The notes under the pieces were generated by a model. That model was not told the origin of the DNA. It saw only the letters and a program-made list of their open reading frames with translations, and made no database searches. From contig DFIS01000048.1 of assembly GCA_002372175.1 (NCBI GenBank), positions 1-9,729 of the forward strand: 9,729 bases of DNA, given 5' to 3'. This DNA comes from Solobacterium sp. UBA3691. GTDB lineage: Bacteria > Bacillota_I > Bacilli_A > Erysipelotrichales > Erysipelotrichaceae. Shown one piece after another: positions 1-5,840 of this stretch; position 1 is the stretch's first letter; each line of letters starts with the position of its first letter. The position numbers and the translations under genes were made by a program.

Positions 1-894
1 CAGATGGACGGCGCGATCCTCGTTGTTGCTGCAACAGACGGACCGATGCCTCAGACACGTGAGCACATCCTGCTGTCCCGTCAGGTAGGCGTTCCGAAGA
101 TGGTCGTTTTCCTGAACAAGTGCGACATGGTTGATGACCCTGAACTGATCGACCTCGTTGAGATGGAAGTTCGTGACCTTCTGAGCGAATATGGATTCGA
201 CGGTGACAACACACCGATCATCAGAGGTTCTGCTCTGAAAGCTCTGGAAGGCGATCCTGACTGGCTGCAGCCCATCCAGGAACTGCTGGATGCTGTTGAT
301 GAATGGATCCCGACACCTGCGCATGAATTTGACAAGCCGTTCCTGATGGCTGTTGAAGACGTATTCACGATCACAGGTCGTGGTACTGTCGCTACAGGCC
401 GTGTAGAGCGTGGTAAACTGAACCTGAATGACCAGGTTGAGATCGTTGGTCTGAGAGCCACAAGAACAACAGTCGTTACAGGTATCGAAATGTTCCGTAA
501 GACTCTGGACTTTGCTCAGGCTGGTGACAACATCGGTGCTCTGCTCCGTGGTGTAAACCGTGATGAAGTTGAGCGTGGACAGGTTCTTGCTAAACCCGGT
601 TCCGTTACTCCTCATACACAGTTCAACGCTCAGGTCTACGTTCTGACAAAGGAAGAAGGCGGACGTCATACACCGTTCGTTTCCAACTACCGTCCTCAGT
701 TCTACTTCCGTACAACTGACGTTACAGGTATCATCAAGTTACCTGAAGGCACAGAAATGTGCATGCCTGGCGACAACGTCGTCATGACAGTTGAACTGCT
801 GGCTCCGATCGCTGTTGAGCAGGGAACAAAGTTCTCTATTCGTGAAGGCGGCCGTACAGTAGGTTCCGGTAACATCATCGAGATCCTGAAGTAA
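1..894 (+). CDS. tuf: Elongation factor Tu, 3' part (5' end outside window)
   Basis: GTPase that delivers aminoacyl-tRNA to the ribosomal A site in the cytoplasm. The reading frame is open from base 1 and encodes 297 residues. By comparison with E. coli EF-Tu, about 97 N-terminal residues are missing, including the P-loop (GHVDHGKT) and the DCPGH motif. Visible: the segment following switch II (MDGAILVVAATDGPMPQTRE), the guanine-specificity motif NKCD at residues 39-42 of the fragment, and the G5 motif GSALK. Domain 2 follows, beginning near DKPFLMAVEDVF and containing GRGTVATGRVERG. Domain 3 contains GGRHTPF, YRPQFYFRTTDVTG and the C-terminal IREGGRTVGSG. The sequence is close to canonical throughout, with no frameshift. 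It is the last gene of its transcript, since a strong terminator follows 25 bases after the stop. Whether it belongs to a str operon (rpsL-rpsG-fusA-tuf) cannot be seen. Identification is essentially certain. Confidence 0.98.
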   Translation, partial: QMDGAILVVAATDGPMPQTREHILLSRQVGVPKMVVFLNKCDMVDDPELIDLVEMEVRDLLSEYGFDGDNTPIIRGSALKALEGDPDWLQPIQELLDAVDEWIPTPAHEFDKPFLMAVEDVFTITGRGTVATGRVERGKLNLNDQVEIVGLRATRTTVVTGIEMFRKTLDFAQAGDNIGALLRGVNRDEVERGQVLAKPGSVTPHTQFNAQVYVLTKEEGGRHTPFVSNYRPQFYFRTTDVTGIIKLPEGTEMCMPGDNVVMTVELLAPIAVEQGTKFSIREGGRTVGSGNIIEILK

Positions 895-918
895 TTCAGA
901 TCCTGAAAGCTTAAATAA

Positions 919-950
919 GGACAGACTCTCATGCGAGTCTGTCTTTTTTT
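919..950 (+). terminator. Rho-independent terminator of tuf
   Basis: A perfect 9-bp stem (GACAGACTC at 920-928 pairing with GAGTCTGTC at 935-943) closes a 6-base loop. It is followed immediately by seven Ts (944-950). It lies 25 bases after the tuf stop codon and before the next promoter, so it ends the tuf transcript. Confidence 0.95.
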
Positions 951-976
951 ATACTCTGTCCTCTCCGTGGTACAAT
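948..976 (+). promoter_or_regulatory. Candidate sigma-A promoter of the serine hydrolase operon
   Basis: The -10 element TACAAT (971-976, 5/6 match to TATAAT) lies exactly 17 bases after a weak -35 element, TTTATA (948-953, 4/6 match to TTGACA). The -35 element overlaps the T-run of the tuf terminator. Predicted transcription would start near 983, leaving a leader of only about 18 bases that consists mostly of the ribosome binding site AAAAGGAGG (985-993). The elements are seen by eye; the start site is inferred. Confidence 0.6.
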
Positions 977-1000
977 GCCTGTAGAAAAGGAGGTTACACT

Positions 1001-1987
1001 ATGCAGTTTACTTCCGAAGCACAGAGACTCATTGACAGTCTCTACACTAAAAGAAATCACGTAGAATTAACGATCGGCATCCTGAAGGACGGAGAAAAGG
1101 AGATCATTCACTGGGGCCCGGACCGTAAGGAGAAAGCAGAAGAACTGATCTATCCGGTTGGTTCGATCTGCAAACCATTTACGGCTTCGCTGCTGGCAAA
1201 GTATCTTGATGAAGGAAGGCTTGACCTGAAGGCACCGTTAAATGCCTATATTCCCGGACTTCCCGACAGGTATTATCCTTCTCTCGAAAAACTGGCGACA
1301 CATACATCCGGGTATACGACACAGCCGTATAATTTACTGACTACACTTCCGTTCTTTCTGAAGATGAACAGGGAGGGAGGTCTCTTCCATACCAATCCGT
1401 TCCGCGGTTATCCCGATGAAGCAGGGATGATGAAGATACTGCGGGAGACAAAACTGCAGGATAAACCATATAAGTTTGTCTATTCCAATATCGGCATGAG
1501 CATTCTCGGCTACATCGTCGGACAGGTCAGCGGAGAGGGCTTCTGGAACAGTCTGACACGGTATATCACTGAGGATCTCGGTCTGAAGAATACGTTCCTG
1601 GGCAATGTAGATCTGCCCGGATATGACCGCAAAGATCAGCCCTGCCGCTGCTGGCAGTGGCAGCCTGAAGACATCATGGCCCCGGCAGGTGCCCTGAATG
1701 CGACGATCAGCGATCTTCTGGACTTCGGCAGGATGAATACCGACGGCAGTCTTCCGTATCTCGCTGTCTGCCATGAAGTGCACGGGGCGATCGATAAGGA
1801 CAATGAAAGCGGCCTTGCCTGGAGACTGTATAAGAAACAGCCGATCAGCTGGCATACAGGCTCGGCAGGAGCGTTCAGCTGCTGGCTGGGTATCAACAGA
1901 GAAACAGGAACAGCAGTGGCTGTGGGGATCAACTACGGACTGGTCAATGCCGAACAGATCGGCTTCTCGATCCTGACGCAGTTGTAA
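1001..1987 (+). CDS. Beta-lactamase-fold serine hydrolase (class C / PBP-like)
   Basis: A 328-residue protein of the serine beta-lactamase-like family, which includes class C beta-lactamases, D-Ala-D-Ala carboxypeptidases and esterases. The three active-site motifs are visible: SxxK as S55-I-C-K58 after YPVG, the Tyr motif as Y161-S-N163, and the third motif as H285-T-G287. HTSG at 101-104 is the usual family signature downstream of the nucleophile. Ser55 would be the acylated nucleophile. No signal peptide or membrane segment is seen at the N-terminus (MQFTSEAQRLIDSLY), so the protein should be cytoplasmic. That argues against a periplasmic or secreted antibiotic-degrading role and for an esterase or peptidase acting inside the cell. 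The start is fixed by AAAAGGAGG seven bases upstream. It is the first gene of the proposed unit ending at 4254; the next gene starts 64 bases later. The fold is secure, but the substrate is unknown. Confidence 0.9.
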   Translation: MQFTSEAQRLIDSLYTKRNHVELTIGILKDGEKEIIHWGPDRKEKAEELIYPVGSICKPFTASLLAKYLDEGRLDLKAPLNAYIPGLPDRYYPSLEKLATHTSGYTTQPYNLLTTLPFFLKMNREGGLFHTNPFRGYPDEAGMMKILRETKLQDKPYKFVYSNIGMSILGYIVGQVSGEGFWNSLTRYITEDLGLKNTFLGNVDLPGYDRKDQPCRCWQWQPEDIMAPAGALNATISDLLDFGRMNTDGSLPYLAVCHEVHGAIDKDNESGLAWRLYKKQPISWHTGSAGAFSCWLGINRETGTAVAVGINYGLVNAEQIGFSILTQL

Positions 1988-2051
1988 AAATATATGCGCA
2001 TCAGGGAACGACAGGCTATACTGGATATAGCACGATATTCGGAGGTATTCC

Positions 2052-2597
2052 ATGCGTTATCATTACTGTCCTCTCTGCGGAAACAGACTCACGGTAAAAC
2101 CGGCCGGTGATGACGGGGATGTGCCTTACTGCACTTCCTGTGACAGGTACTGGTTTGAGATCTTCAACAGCTGTGTCATCGTTCTGGTCTATAACGATGA
2201 TGACGAGGTGATTCTGGAGAAACAGGCATACCAGACTTCGCCGTACCGCAGCTTTGTGGCAGGATATATCCAGCCCGGAGAGACAGCAGAAGCCTGTGCC
2301 GTCCGTGAAGTCAAAGAGGAAGTCGGCATCGATCTGCAGGATCTGGAATATGTCGGCACCTTCTGGTTCGCTCCCCGTGAACAGCTGATGCACGGATATA
2401 TCGCATATGCACCGAAGCAGGAACTGGTTCTGTCCAAAGAGCTTGCGGAAGGGATCTGGGTGCCCGGCACGGAAGCAGGTAAGTATCTGTATCCGGATCC
2501 GCCGGCCGAAGCTGCGCATGGCATTTACCGGCATTTCCTGAAAAAGAGGGGGCTTGACCCTGACGAAGCATACAAAGATAAAGATAAGAGGAACTAA
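2052..2597 (+). CDS. NudC-like zinc-ribbon NUDIX hydrolase
   Basis: A 181-residue cytoplasmic hydrolase expected to cleave a nucleoside diphosphate linked to another moiety. The N-terminus holds a four-cysteine zinc ribbon (C6-P-L-C9 and C27-T-S-C30). A NUDIX fold follows, with a complete box matching GX5EX7REUXEEXGU: G71, E77, R85-E86, E89-E90, G92-I93. Glu89 and Glu90 would bind the catalytic metal. Ribbon-then-NUDIX order is that of NudC-type NAD(H) pyrophosphatases, which also decap NAD-capped RNA. The segment FWFAPREQLMHGY (104-116) lies where NudC has its SQPWPFPxS signature but only partly resembles it, and the NudC N-terminal domain is absent. NADH specificity is therefore not assured. 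The C-terminus is a charged tail (KDKDKRN). Start: GGAGG at 2041-2045, six bases upstream. The next gene begins two bases after the stop, so the two are very likely co-translated. Confidence 0.9.
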   Translation: MRYHYCPLCGNRLTVKPAGDDGDVPYCTSCDRYWFEIFNSCVIVLVYNDDDEVILEKQAYQTSPYRSFVAGYIQPGETAEACAVREVKEEVGIDLQDLEYVGTFWFAPREQLMHGYIAYAPKQELVLSKELAEGIWVPGTEAGKYLYPDPPAEAAHGIYRHFLKKRGLDPDEAYKDKDKRN

Positions 2598-2599
2598 TC

Positions 2600-3331
2600 A
2601 TGGCAGTTATTACGATCAACTACTTCAGCAAGATCATGCGGAGACAGTCAACCGTATCGGTGATCATACCTACGGATGGCATGGAAGATGTACGCTCAGG
2701 CAGGCATACCGTTGAGCCTGGTGCCAAATACCAGACGCTCTGGCTGCTGCACGGCGGCGGCGGAGATCATACCGATTTTATCAATTTTTCCAATATCGTC
2801 CGTTACGCTGACAGAAACAAGGTGGCTGTTGTCATGCCTGCCGGTATCCGCTTCTATGAGGGTAAGGATTATGCGGTGGTGACGGAGGAACTGCCGGCTC
2901 TGCTGCGCATCCTGTTACCGTTAAGCGAACGCAGAGAAGATAACTTCATCGGCGGTCTTTCCCACGGCGGTGACTGTGCCCTGCGTGCCTGTCTTGAACA
3001 TCCCGAGGCATACGCGGCAGGTCTTGTCATGAGTGCTGCCGGTGTTGATCACGGTGAAAGCAGTGATCTTCGCTTTCCGGTGTTTGATCTGGCCGAAAGA
3101 GATCTGCGTGCCAACAGGCAGATACCGCATCTGATCTTTGCGACAGGCAGTGGTGACCGCGGCTTTCCGTCCTATACACCGGTGATCGATGAACTGGAAG
3201 TCATGGGTGTCGATCTCTACAGATACTTTATTGATGATGAAGGCCATTCCTGGGAGTTCTGGGATGAGGCTCTGCGCTGGGCACTGGATGAATACCTGCC
3301 CATACAGAGGCATGTAATATTACCTGAATAA
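2600..3331 (+). CDS. EstA/esterase-D-type alpha/beta hydrolase
   Basis: A 243-residue serine esterase of the putative esterase (esterase D / tributyrin esterase) family. Visible: the N-terminal strand motif NYFSKIMRRQSTVSVIIP typical of EstA proteins; LLHGGGGD (49-56), supplying oxyanion-hole backbone; the nucleophile elbow G119-L-S121-H-G-G124; a likely acid Asp186 in ATGSGDRGFP; and the likely catalytic His216 in DEGHSWEFW. The catalytic triad is thus Ser121, Asp186 and His216 (Asp by position). There is no signal peptide, so it should act in the cytoplasm. Known relatives hydrolyse short-chain acyl esters, S-formylglutathione or acetylated sugars; which applies here is not visible. The RBS is AGAGGAA (2587-2593), inside the end of the preceding gene, two bases of gap separate the genes, and the next gene starts one base after the stop. 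Family call is secure, substrate unknown. Confidence 0.88.
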   Translation: MAVITINYFSKIMRRQSTVSVIIPTDGMEDVRSGRHTVEPGAKYQTLWLLHGGGGDHTDFINFSNIVRYADRNKVAVVMPAGIRFYEGKDYAVVTEELPALLRILLPLSERREDNFIGGLSHGGDCALRACLEHPEAYAAGLVMSAAGVDHGESSDLRFPVFDLAERDLRANRQIPHLIFATGSGDRGFPSYTPVIDELEVMGVDLYRYFIDDEGHSWEFWDEALRWALDEYLPIQRHVILPE

Positions 3332-3332
3332 C

Positions 3333-3941
3333 ATGATGAAGAAGTACAGAAAACTATTCCTGCCGTTCCTGCTGGTCCTGGCAGCGCTGGCAGCCCTGGT
3401 GCTCTTTCCCCGGCATGACCCTGTTGAGCCGACACCGACACCGGGCACTACACCGGCTGTTACTGCTGAGCCAACACCGTCAGCCACTGCTGAACCAACG
3501 CCGTCAGCCACAGTTGAGCCAACGCCATCCCCGGCCCCGACAGCCACCGCTGAACCGACTCCGGAGCCGACGGCCGAGACCATTGTCCTTGATGAACATG
3601 GCACATATGACTCCAAGGAAGAGGTTGCCCTGTTTATCCATACCTACGGCAGACTTCCCGATAATTTCATGACCAAGAAGGAAGCCAGAAAGAACGGATG
3701 GAGCAGCGGTGCCCTGAACCGGACAATTCCCGGGAAATGCATAGGCGGCGACGTCTTTGGAAACAATGAGAAACTGCTTCCGAAGAAGAAGGGCCGGATC
3801 TACTATGAGTGTGATATCGGAACCCTGAAGAAGAAGTCGCGGGGAGCCAAACGCATCGTCTTCTCCAATGATGGTCTGATCTATTACTCCGATGATCATT
3901 ACGAATCATTTGAACTGCTGTACGGAGATGAGAGCCAATGA
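3333..3941 (+). CDS. Barnase-family ribonuclease with membrane anchor/signal and Pro/Thr stalk
   Basis: A 202-residue exported guanyl-type endoribonuclease. Residues 1-7 are basic (MMKKYRK) and 8-25 are hydrophobic, forming a signal peptide or uncleaved anchor; there is no lipobox cysteine. Residues 30-82 form a Pro/Thr/Glu/Ala-rich stalk built from EPTP repeats. The RNase domain spans about 87-197 and aligns without gaps over most of barnase: YGRLPDNFMTKKEA, PGKCIGGDVFGNNE, GRIYYECD and LIYYSDDHYESF. Catalytic equivalents are all present: Lys115 (barnase Lys27), Glu159 (Glu73, general base), Arg170 (Arg83), Arg174 (Arg87) and His189 (His102, general acid); Asn144 matches Asn58. Two cysteines, 136 and 160, could pair as a disulfide after export. 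No good Shine-Dalgarno is seen, and the start lies one base after the preceding stop, so translation is probably coupled. ATG at 3336 is an alternative start. The inhibitor gene overlaps the 3' end. The toxin identity is secure; whether it is released or tethered is not. Confidence 0.93.
   Translation: MMKKYRKLFLPFLLVLAALAALVLFPRHDPVEPTPTPGTTPAVTAEPTPSATAEPTPSATVEPTPSPAPTATAEPTPEPTAETIVLDEHGTYDSKEEVALFIHTYGRLPDNFMTKKEARKNGWSSGALNRTIPGKCIGGDVFGNNEKLLPKKKGRIYYECDIGTLKKKSRGAKRIVFSNDGLIYYSDDHYESFELLYGDESQ
3465..3572 (+). repeat. In-frame 24-bp repeats encoding AEPTPSAT-type units
   Basis: Four imperfect in-frame units within the stalk of the RNase gene. Units at 3465-3488 and 3489-3512 both encode AEPTPSAT. 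The unit at 3513-3536 encodes VEPTPSPA, followed by a PTAT spacer. The unit at 3549-3572 encodes AEPTPEPT. The DNA differs mainly at third positions. Such Pro/Thr-rich repeats are common as extended linkers crossing the Gram-positive cell wall. They are also prone to copy-number change by slippage. Confidence 0.85.
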
Positions 3942-4240
3942 GAAAGATACTGATCGAAGCGAAACGTCTGTATGACAGACACAGTGCTCATGAATATCTG
4001 AATGAACTGTTCCGGTTCCCGGATTACTATGGCAGGAACCTGGACGCTCTGGCTGATTCCCTGAGTGAGGTGGAGGAAGATACCGAGCTGATCTTTACAC
4101 CGGAGACGGTAGGCGACATCTGTGATCATGAGTACGCGTTCAGGATCCTGATGGTGCTCGGCAGGGCAGCTGATGAGAATCCGCATCTGCGTATATCTTT
4201 CCAGCCGAGAGAGAATGTTATAGGACGGATGTACCTGTAG
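3938..4240 (+). CDS. Barstar-family ribonuclease inhibitor (immunity protein)
   Basis: A 100-residue cytoplasmic protein that should bind and block the RNase encoded just upstream. The barstar signature is clear: LFRFPDYYGRNLDALADSL at residues 24-42 matches barstar LPEYYGENLDALWDAL. Tyr30, Asp36 and Asp40 correspond to barstar Tyr29, Asp35 and Asp39, the residues that plug the barnase active site. Barstar Trp38 is replaced by Ala39, and the position of Glu76 appears to be Arg76. The protein has no signal peptide and no membrane segment, as expected for an inhibitor that protects the producing cell before export of the toxin. The ATG overlaps the toxin stop codon (ATGA, 3938-3941), indicating translational coupling. 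GGAG at 3924-3927 is a possible but distant Shine-Dalgarno. The C-terminus (about residues 89-100) extends past the end of classical barstar. The pair with the adjacent barnase makes the call very safe. Confidence 0.94.
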   Translation: MRKILIEAKRLYDRHSAHEYLNELFRFPDYYGRNLDALADSLSEVEEDTELIFTPETVGDICDHEYAFRILMVLGRAADENPHLRISFQPRENVIGRMYL

Positions 4241-4254
4241 GTATATCCGTTTTT
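4225..4254 (+). terminator. Rho-independent terminator overlapping the barstar stop codon
   Basis: An 11-bp stem (ACGGATGTACC at 4225-4235 with GGTATATCCGT at 4240-4250, one G-T pair) closes a 4-base loop TGTA and is followed by Ts to 4254. The barstar stop codon TAG (4238-4240) spans the loop and the first base of the descending arm. The structure ends the five-gene unit. Confidence 0.85.
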
Positions 4255-4264
4255 GTATGTACAA

Positions 4265-4273
4265 TGATATAAT
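4265..4273 (+). promoter_or_regulatory. Extended -10 promoter of the M20 peptidase gene
   Basis: TGATATAAT combines the extended -10 TGn with a perfect TATAAT (4268-4273). No good -35 hexamer is seen at 16-18 bases upstream; that region is the descending arm of the preceding terminator. Transcription would begin near 4280, leaving a leader of about 39 bases. Confidence 0.75.
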
Positions 4274-4285
4274 GACTGTAATGTT

Positions 4286-4300
4286 GGCATGGGGTATGCC
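4286..4300 (+). other. Small inverted repeat in the M20 gene leader
   Basis: GGCAT (4286-4290) and ATGCC (4296-4300) are perfect inverted copies around GGGGT, lying between the predicted transcription start and the Shine-Dalgarno region. It could be a leader hairpin or a small operator. At five base pairs it may also be chance. Confidence 0.35.
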
Positions 4301-4318
4301 TGGGAAAGAGTGAGCATA

Positions 4319-5734
4319 ATGAATGAAGAATTAGTAAAGAATTTATGTCAGTACATTGATGATCATCAGGAAGATATCATCAACGATCTGATTGCAATCT
4401 GCCGTATTGAGAGTGTTACAGATAATAATGCCGAGGTCAAGCCTTTCGGTCAGAGCTGCAGGAATGTACTGGATGCCATGCTGAAAAAAGGTGAAGAGGA
4501 AGGCTTCAGCACCCATAACTATGAATACTATGTCGGCAGTATCAAGTATGATCTGAAGAAAGAGAAGAGTATCGGTATTCTTGCACATCTGGATGTTGTG
4601 CCGGCAGGTGATGACTGGACGGTAACACAGCCCTATGAGCCGCTGCGCAAAGACGGATATCTGTTCGGCAGAGGTACCGGTGATGACAAGTCCGGTGCGA
4701 TCGCAGGTCTGTATATCCAGAAGGCTTTCAGAGAACTGAATGTACCGCTCAGAAATAATATTGAAGTACTGCTTGGAACCAATGAAGAAACAGGCATGAA
4801 GGATGTGCAGTACTATTCTGCACACTATGAAGTACCGGCATTTACATTTGTTCCGGATGCAGGTTTCCCGGGTTCTGCGGGTGAATTCGGCAGACTTCGC
4901 TATGTGCTGAAATCACAGAATGCACTGTCTGCAGACTTTGTGGATGCCTATGCCGGAAGTGCCTTCAATATCGTTCCCAACAAGGCAACGGTCGTGATTG
5001 CCAAAGACAGTAAGATCGACTACAAGGCACTGCCTGAGACCTTCGAAGTCAAAGAGACGGAAAAGGGCATCGAGATCACCGGCTTCGGTGTTACAACACA
5101 TGCGGCAGGTCCTGAAAGAGGCGTGAATGCAATCAAGGTCCTGACTTCCGAACTGCTGAAGCTCGAAGGCATTAAACCGGATGACAGAGAGATCCTGACA
5201 TTTATCGATAATGTCAACCAGGACTATCTCGGCACCTTCCTCGGTATTGACAACCAGGATGAGATCTCCGGACAGACAGTTTCCTCCGGCACAGTACTGC
5301 GCTTCAACAACGGCTATATTTCATTGCTCAATGACTGCCGCTACTGTGTAACAGATAACGGTGACAGACTGGAAGCGAATATCAGAGAGCAGGCCGCAAA
5401 GTGGAAGTTTGATGTAGTAGTAGAAGAAAAGACATACGGTGCCCATCTCGATGTCAACGGACCGGTCATCCAGACGATCAGGAAGGTATACGAAGAAGAG
5501 ACAGGCAAGACTGCAGAGATCCGTATCGGCAAGGGCGGTACATATGCAGGACAGATGAAGAATGCGTTTGCGACAGGCTGCCATCTGCGTGAGAACTGGG
5601 GAGAAAAGCCCGATTATCTGCCGGAAGGACACGGCGGTGCACATCAGCCGGATGAGTTCATCGATATCAGTGCCTATATCAAGGGTATAAAACTTCTGAT
5701 GAAAATGGTTCTGGCTGTAGACGAGATCCTGTAA
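4319..5734 (+). CDS. pepV: M20 family dipeptidase (PepV/Sapep type)
   Basis: A cytoplasmic two-zinc metallopeptidase that splits dipeptides, including beta-Ala or Xaa-His types in PepV relatives, serving the last step of peptide use. The chosen start gives 471 residues, the same size as known PepV/Sapep proteins (about 470). Zinc and catalytic motifs in order: AHLDVVP with His90 and Asp92, GRGTGDDKSG with bridging Asp122, NEETG with Glu156 (general base) and Glu157, FVPDAGFPG with Asp180, and HQPDE with His442. A lid/dimer-like domain fills the middle, and IRIGKGGTYAG lies late in the catalytic domain. An in-frame ATG at 4289 would add ten residues (MGYAWERVSI), but it has no Shine-Dalgarno and lies only about nine bases after the predicted transcription start. 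ATG at 4319 is preceded by GGGAAAGAG with eight bases of spacing. The gene is monocistronic, with its own promoter and terminator. Family call is secure; exact substrate and symbol are by resemblance. Confidence 0.92.
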   Translation: MNEELVKNLCQYIDDHQEDIINDLIAICRIESVTDNNAEVKPFGQSCRNVLDAMLKKGEEEGFSTHNYEYYVGSIKYDLKKEKSIGILAHLDVVPAGDDWTVTQPYEPLRKDGYLFGRGTGDDKSGAIAGLYIQKAFRELNVPLRNNIEVLLGTNEETGMKDVQYYSAHYEVPAFTFVPDAGFPGSAGEFGRLRYVLKSQNALSADFVDAYAGSAFNIVPNKATVVIAKDSKIDYKALPETFEVKETEKGIEITGFGVTTHAAGPERGVNAIKVLTSELLKLEGIKPDDREILTFIDNVNQDYLGTFLGIDNQDEISGQTVSSGTVLRFNNGYISLLNDCRYCVTDNGDRLEANIREQAAKWKFDVVVEEKTYGAHLDVNGPVIQTIRKVYEEETGKTAEIRIGKGGTYAGQMKNAFATGCHLRENWGEKPDYLPEGHGGAHQPDEFIDISAYIKGIKLLMKMVLAVDEIL

Positions 5735-5741
5735 ATATGAT

Positions 5742-5773
5742 AGAAGTATGCATGGTCGTGCATGCTTCTTTTT
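5742..5773 (+). terminator. Rho-independent terminator of the M20 peptidase gene
   Basis: An 11-bp stem (AGAAGTATGCA at 5742-5752 with TGCATGCTTCT at 5759-5769, one T-G pair) closes the loop TGGTCG and is followed by a T-run to 5773. It starts eight bases after the stop codon. Confidence 0.92.
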
Positions 5774-5840
5774 GTTTTACGGTAAGAAGGCATCGCGTAC
5801 AGACTCACATATGCTCAGACTTCTTTTATCTAAAGTAAAA

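Noticed and set aside
1994..2001. Palindrome ATGCGCAT just after the serine hydrolase stop
   Set aside because: An isolated eight-base palindrome with no T-run after it; not a terminator and not distinguishable from chance.
2016..2030. Inverted repeat CTATA-CTGGA-TATAG with a TATACT -10-like hexamer before the NUDIX gene
   Set aside because: No acceptable -35 at 16-18 bases, and no extended -10. A five-base AT-rich repeat is easily chance. The NUDIX gene is more simply explained as part of the upstream transcript.
1334..2053. Long minus-strand open frame (239 codons) opposite the serine hydrolase
   Set aside because: It lies entirely opposite a gene with intact catalytic motifs, its translation has no recognisable domain, and it extends into the intergenic gap without a ribosome binding site that would justify it.
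3333..3420. Possible lipoprotein signal on the RNase
   Set aside because: No cysteine follows the hydrophobic segment (LVLFPRHDP), so a lipobox is absent; a signal peptide or anchor is the better call.
3465..3572. Could the short regular repeats be a CRISPR array?
   Set aside because: Units are contiguous, in frame and imperfect, without unique spacers, and they encode a typical Pro/Thr linker.
3320..3616. Minus-strand open frame rich in GVGSAV repeats
   Set aside because: The repeat pattern is just the reverse complement of the Pro/Thr stalk repeats of the RNase gene; no independent evidence of coding.
4289..4318. Longer N-terminus for the dipeptidase starting at 4289
   Set aside because: No Shine-Dalgarno, the extra residues do not resemble the family, and the start would lie only about nine bases after the predicted transcription start.
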